Origin: an uncultured Clostridia bacterium
Lineage (GTDB): Bacteria > Bacillota > Clostridia > Christensenellales > UBA1242
Assembly (NCBI GenBank): GCA_937911885.1
Contig: CALDPW010000004.1
Span: 1-17,324 of the forward strand
Direction of reading: 5' to 3'
Length of the DNA stretch: 17,324 nucleotides
Part shown: positions 16,696 to 17,324 of the stretch, one piece after another
Layout of the letters: each line of letters starts with the position of its first letter
How positions within the stretch are numbered: the stretch's first letter is position 1
Notes under the pieces: model-generated
The model's database searches: none
What the model was told of the DNA's origin: nothing
Seen by the model: only the letters and a program-made list of their open reading frames with translations
Made by a program: the position numbers and the translations under genes

Positions 16696-17229
16696 TTAAT
16701 CAAAAAACTTATCAATTAGTTCAATTATCCAACTTTTATATTTTATTTGATTTGTATTAATTTCCTTATTGTTTAAAAAGCATAATGGAGGATATACCAC
16801 ACACCACCAGTTATCACCTTTTGCCTCTCCAAGTTCAATAATTAACGCATCGTAAAAGTCCGACTCTAAAACATACTCACCATAGGCTCTTGTTGGAAAA
16901 TATTCATTATTAATAGTTACATTTGCCAAATAACGAAAACCATTATTTTTAAGTTCCGTATCACAAATTTCTTTTATGTTTTGTTTGTTATTATCCACAA
17001 AATTAATCACATCTTGTTTGTTTTTTAAATTGCAAATGTTATTAGTTAAATAGTTAACCACCACATCTTTTACTTTATATTTAACATTTTGATCCACACT
17101 CAAATTACTATTAGCCCTAATATGTATTCTAAAATAACTGTTAGCACTAATATTATTTGAATTAACATTGCACCCCTGTGCCAACGGAAAACATAAAACT
17201 AATAACAAAATTAACATAATCTTTTTCAT
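16696..17229 (-). CDS. spoIIR: SpoIIR, forespore signal for pro-sigma-E processing
   Basis: The 177-residue product is SpoIIR. It is made in the forespore under sigma-F and secreted into the intermembrane space, where it activates the protease SpoIIGA to process pro-sigma-E in the mother cell. Residues 1-20 are a secretion signal. FRIHIRANSNLSVDQNVKYK (33-52) matches the conserved N-terminal RILANSDSxxDQxLK block. FPTRAYGEYV (111-120) and LGEAKGDNWWCVVYPPLCF (133-151) are hallmark SpoIIR motifs. It is shorter than the Bacillus protein (about 220 residues), with the core complete. The signal ends in LAQGC, a near-lipobox with an unusual Gln at -2. No clear Shine-Dalgarno precedes the ATG at 17229, unlike all other main genes here. 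The gap to sleB is 47 bp. Confidence 0.94.
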   Translation of the reverse strand: MKKIMLILLLVLCFPLAQGCNVNSNNISANSYFRIHIRANSNLSVDQNVKYKVKDVVVNYLTNNICNLKNKQDVINFVDNNKQNIKEICDTELKNNGFRYLANVTINNEYFPTRAYGEYVLESDFYDALIIELGEAKGDNWWCVVYPPLCFLNNKEINTNQIKYKSWIIELIDKFFD

Positions 17230-17265
17230 AACTTATTTGTATGCAAAAATTGTAAAATTATGTTA

Positions 17266-17294
17266 AAAATAAATTAATATTAAAAATTAGTCAA
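17266..17294 (-). promoter_or_regulatory. Possible promoter upstream of spoIIR
   Basis: On the minus strand TTGACT (17294-17289) has TATTTT (17271-17266) 17 bases downstream. This is a sigma-A-like pattern with a weak -10. A sigma-F promoter would be expected for spoIIR, but I could not place a convincing one in the 95 bases visible upstream. Confidence 0.22.
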
Positions 17295-17324
17295 CCACAC
17301 ACCTTTTCACAAAAAAATACGAGT

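Noticed and set aside
1..17324. CRISPR arrays, tRNA or rRNA genes, insertion sequences, relaxase, oriT, restriction or toxin-antitoxin genes
   Set aside because: Searched by eye on both strands; no spaced repeats, tRNA T-arm-like sequence, transposase or relaxase motif was seen.

Overview
The window looks like a chromosomal segment of an AT-rich, endospore-forming, Gram-positive bacterium, most likely an uncultured gut-type Bacillota (Clostridia or an AT-rich Bacilli lineage). The evidence is three sporulation or germination genes (spoIIR, sleB, ypeB), strong AGGAG-type ribosome binding sites, sigma-A-like promoters and AT-rich third codon positions. I see no rRNA, tRNA, CRISPR array, insertion sequence, integrase or relaxase.

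Positions 1-5194 hold part of a type IV secretion system (T4SS). On the minus strand lie a polytopic VirB6/TrbL-like channel protein, which runs off the left edge, and a 125-residue two-helix VirB2/TrbC-like pilin candidate. Divergently on the plus strand is a VirD4/TraG-type coupling ATPase with intact Walker A and B motifs. Each gene has its own recognisable promoter. The pilin and the ATPase each end in a good intrinsic terminator, so pilin output appears uncoupled from the channel gene. The stretch between the divergent promoters carries a 17-bp tandem repeat and phased TAATCA motifs that look like operator material.

Positions 5195-13295 are dominated by one 7.8-kb gene for a 2604-residue surface protein. 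It has a signal peptide, a very long ectodomain of diverged Ig-like modules and a C-terminal transmembrane anchor with a basic tail; there is no LPXTG motif. It has a strong extended -10 promoter, and an 8-codon mini-ORF overlaps its start codon (TAATG). Its position next to the coupling ATPase suggests, without proving, that it is the contact or adhesion component of the same apparatus.

Positions 13297-14490 (minus) encode a degenerate Rho homologue. The Rho N-terminal helical domain and the RNA-binding OB/cold-shock-like domain are recognisable. The ATPase core has shrunk and lost its P-loop, Walker B acidic residue and the region for the Q and R loops. It could bind RNA but should not act as a helicase.

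Positions 14622-17229 (minus) hold spoIIR, sleB and ypeB in transcription order. SpoIIR is the intercompartmental signal that triggers pro-sigma-E processing. SleB is the cortex-lytic transglycosylase and YpeB its partner. sleB and ypeB are 8 bp apart and clearly one operon.

The most notable points are the T4SS plus giant Ig-like protein without mobility genes, the catalytically dead Rho-like protein, and a TatD-nuclease-like sequence at the extreme left edge that continues in frame from the VirB6-like tail (a fusion or a chimeric junction).
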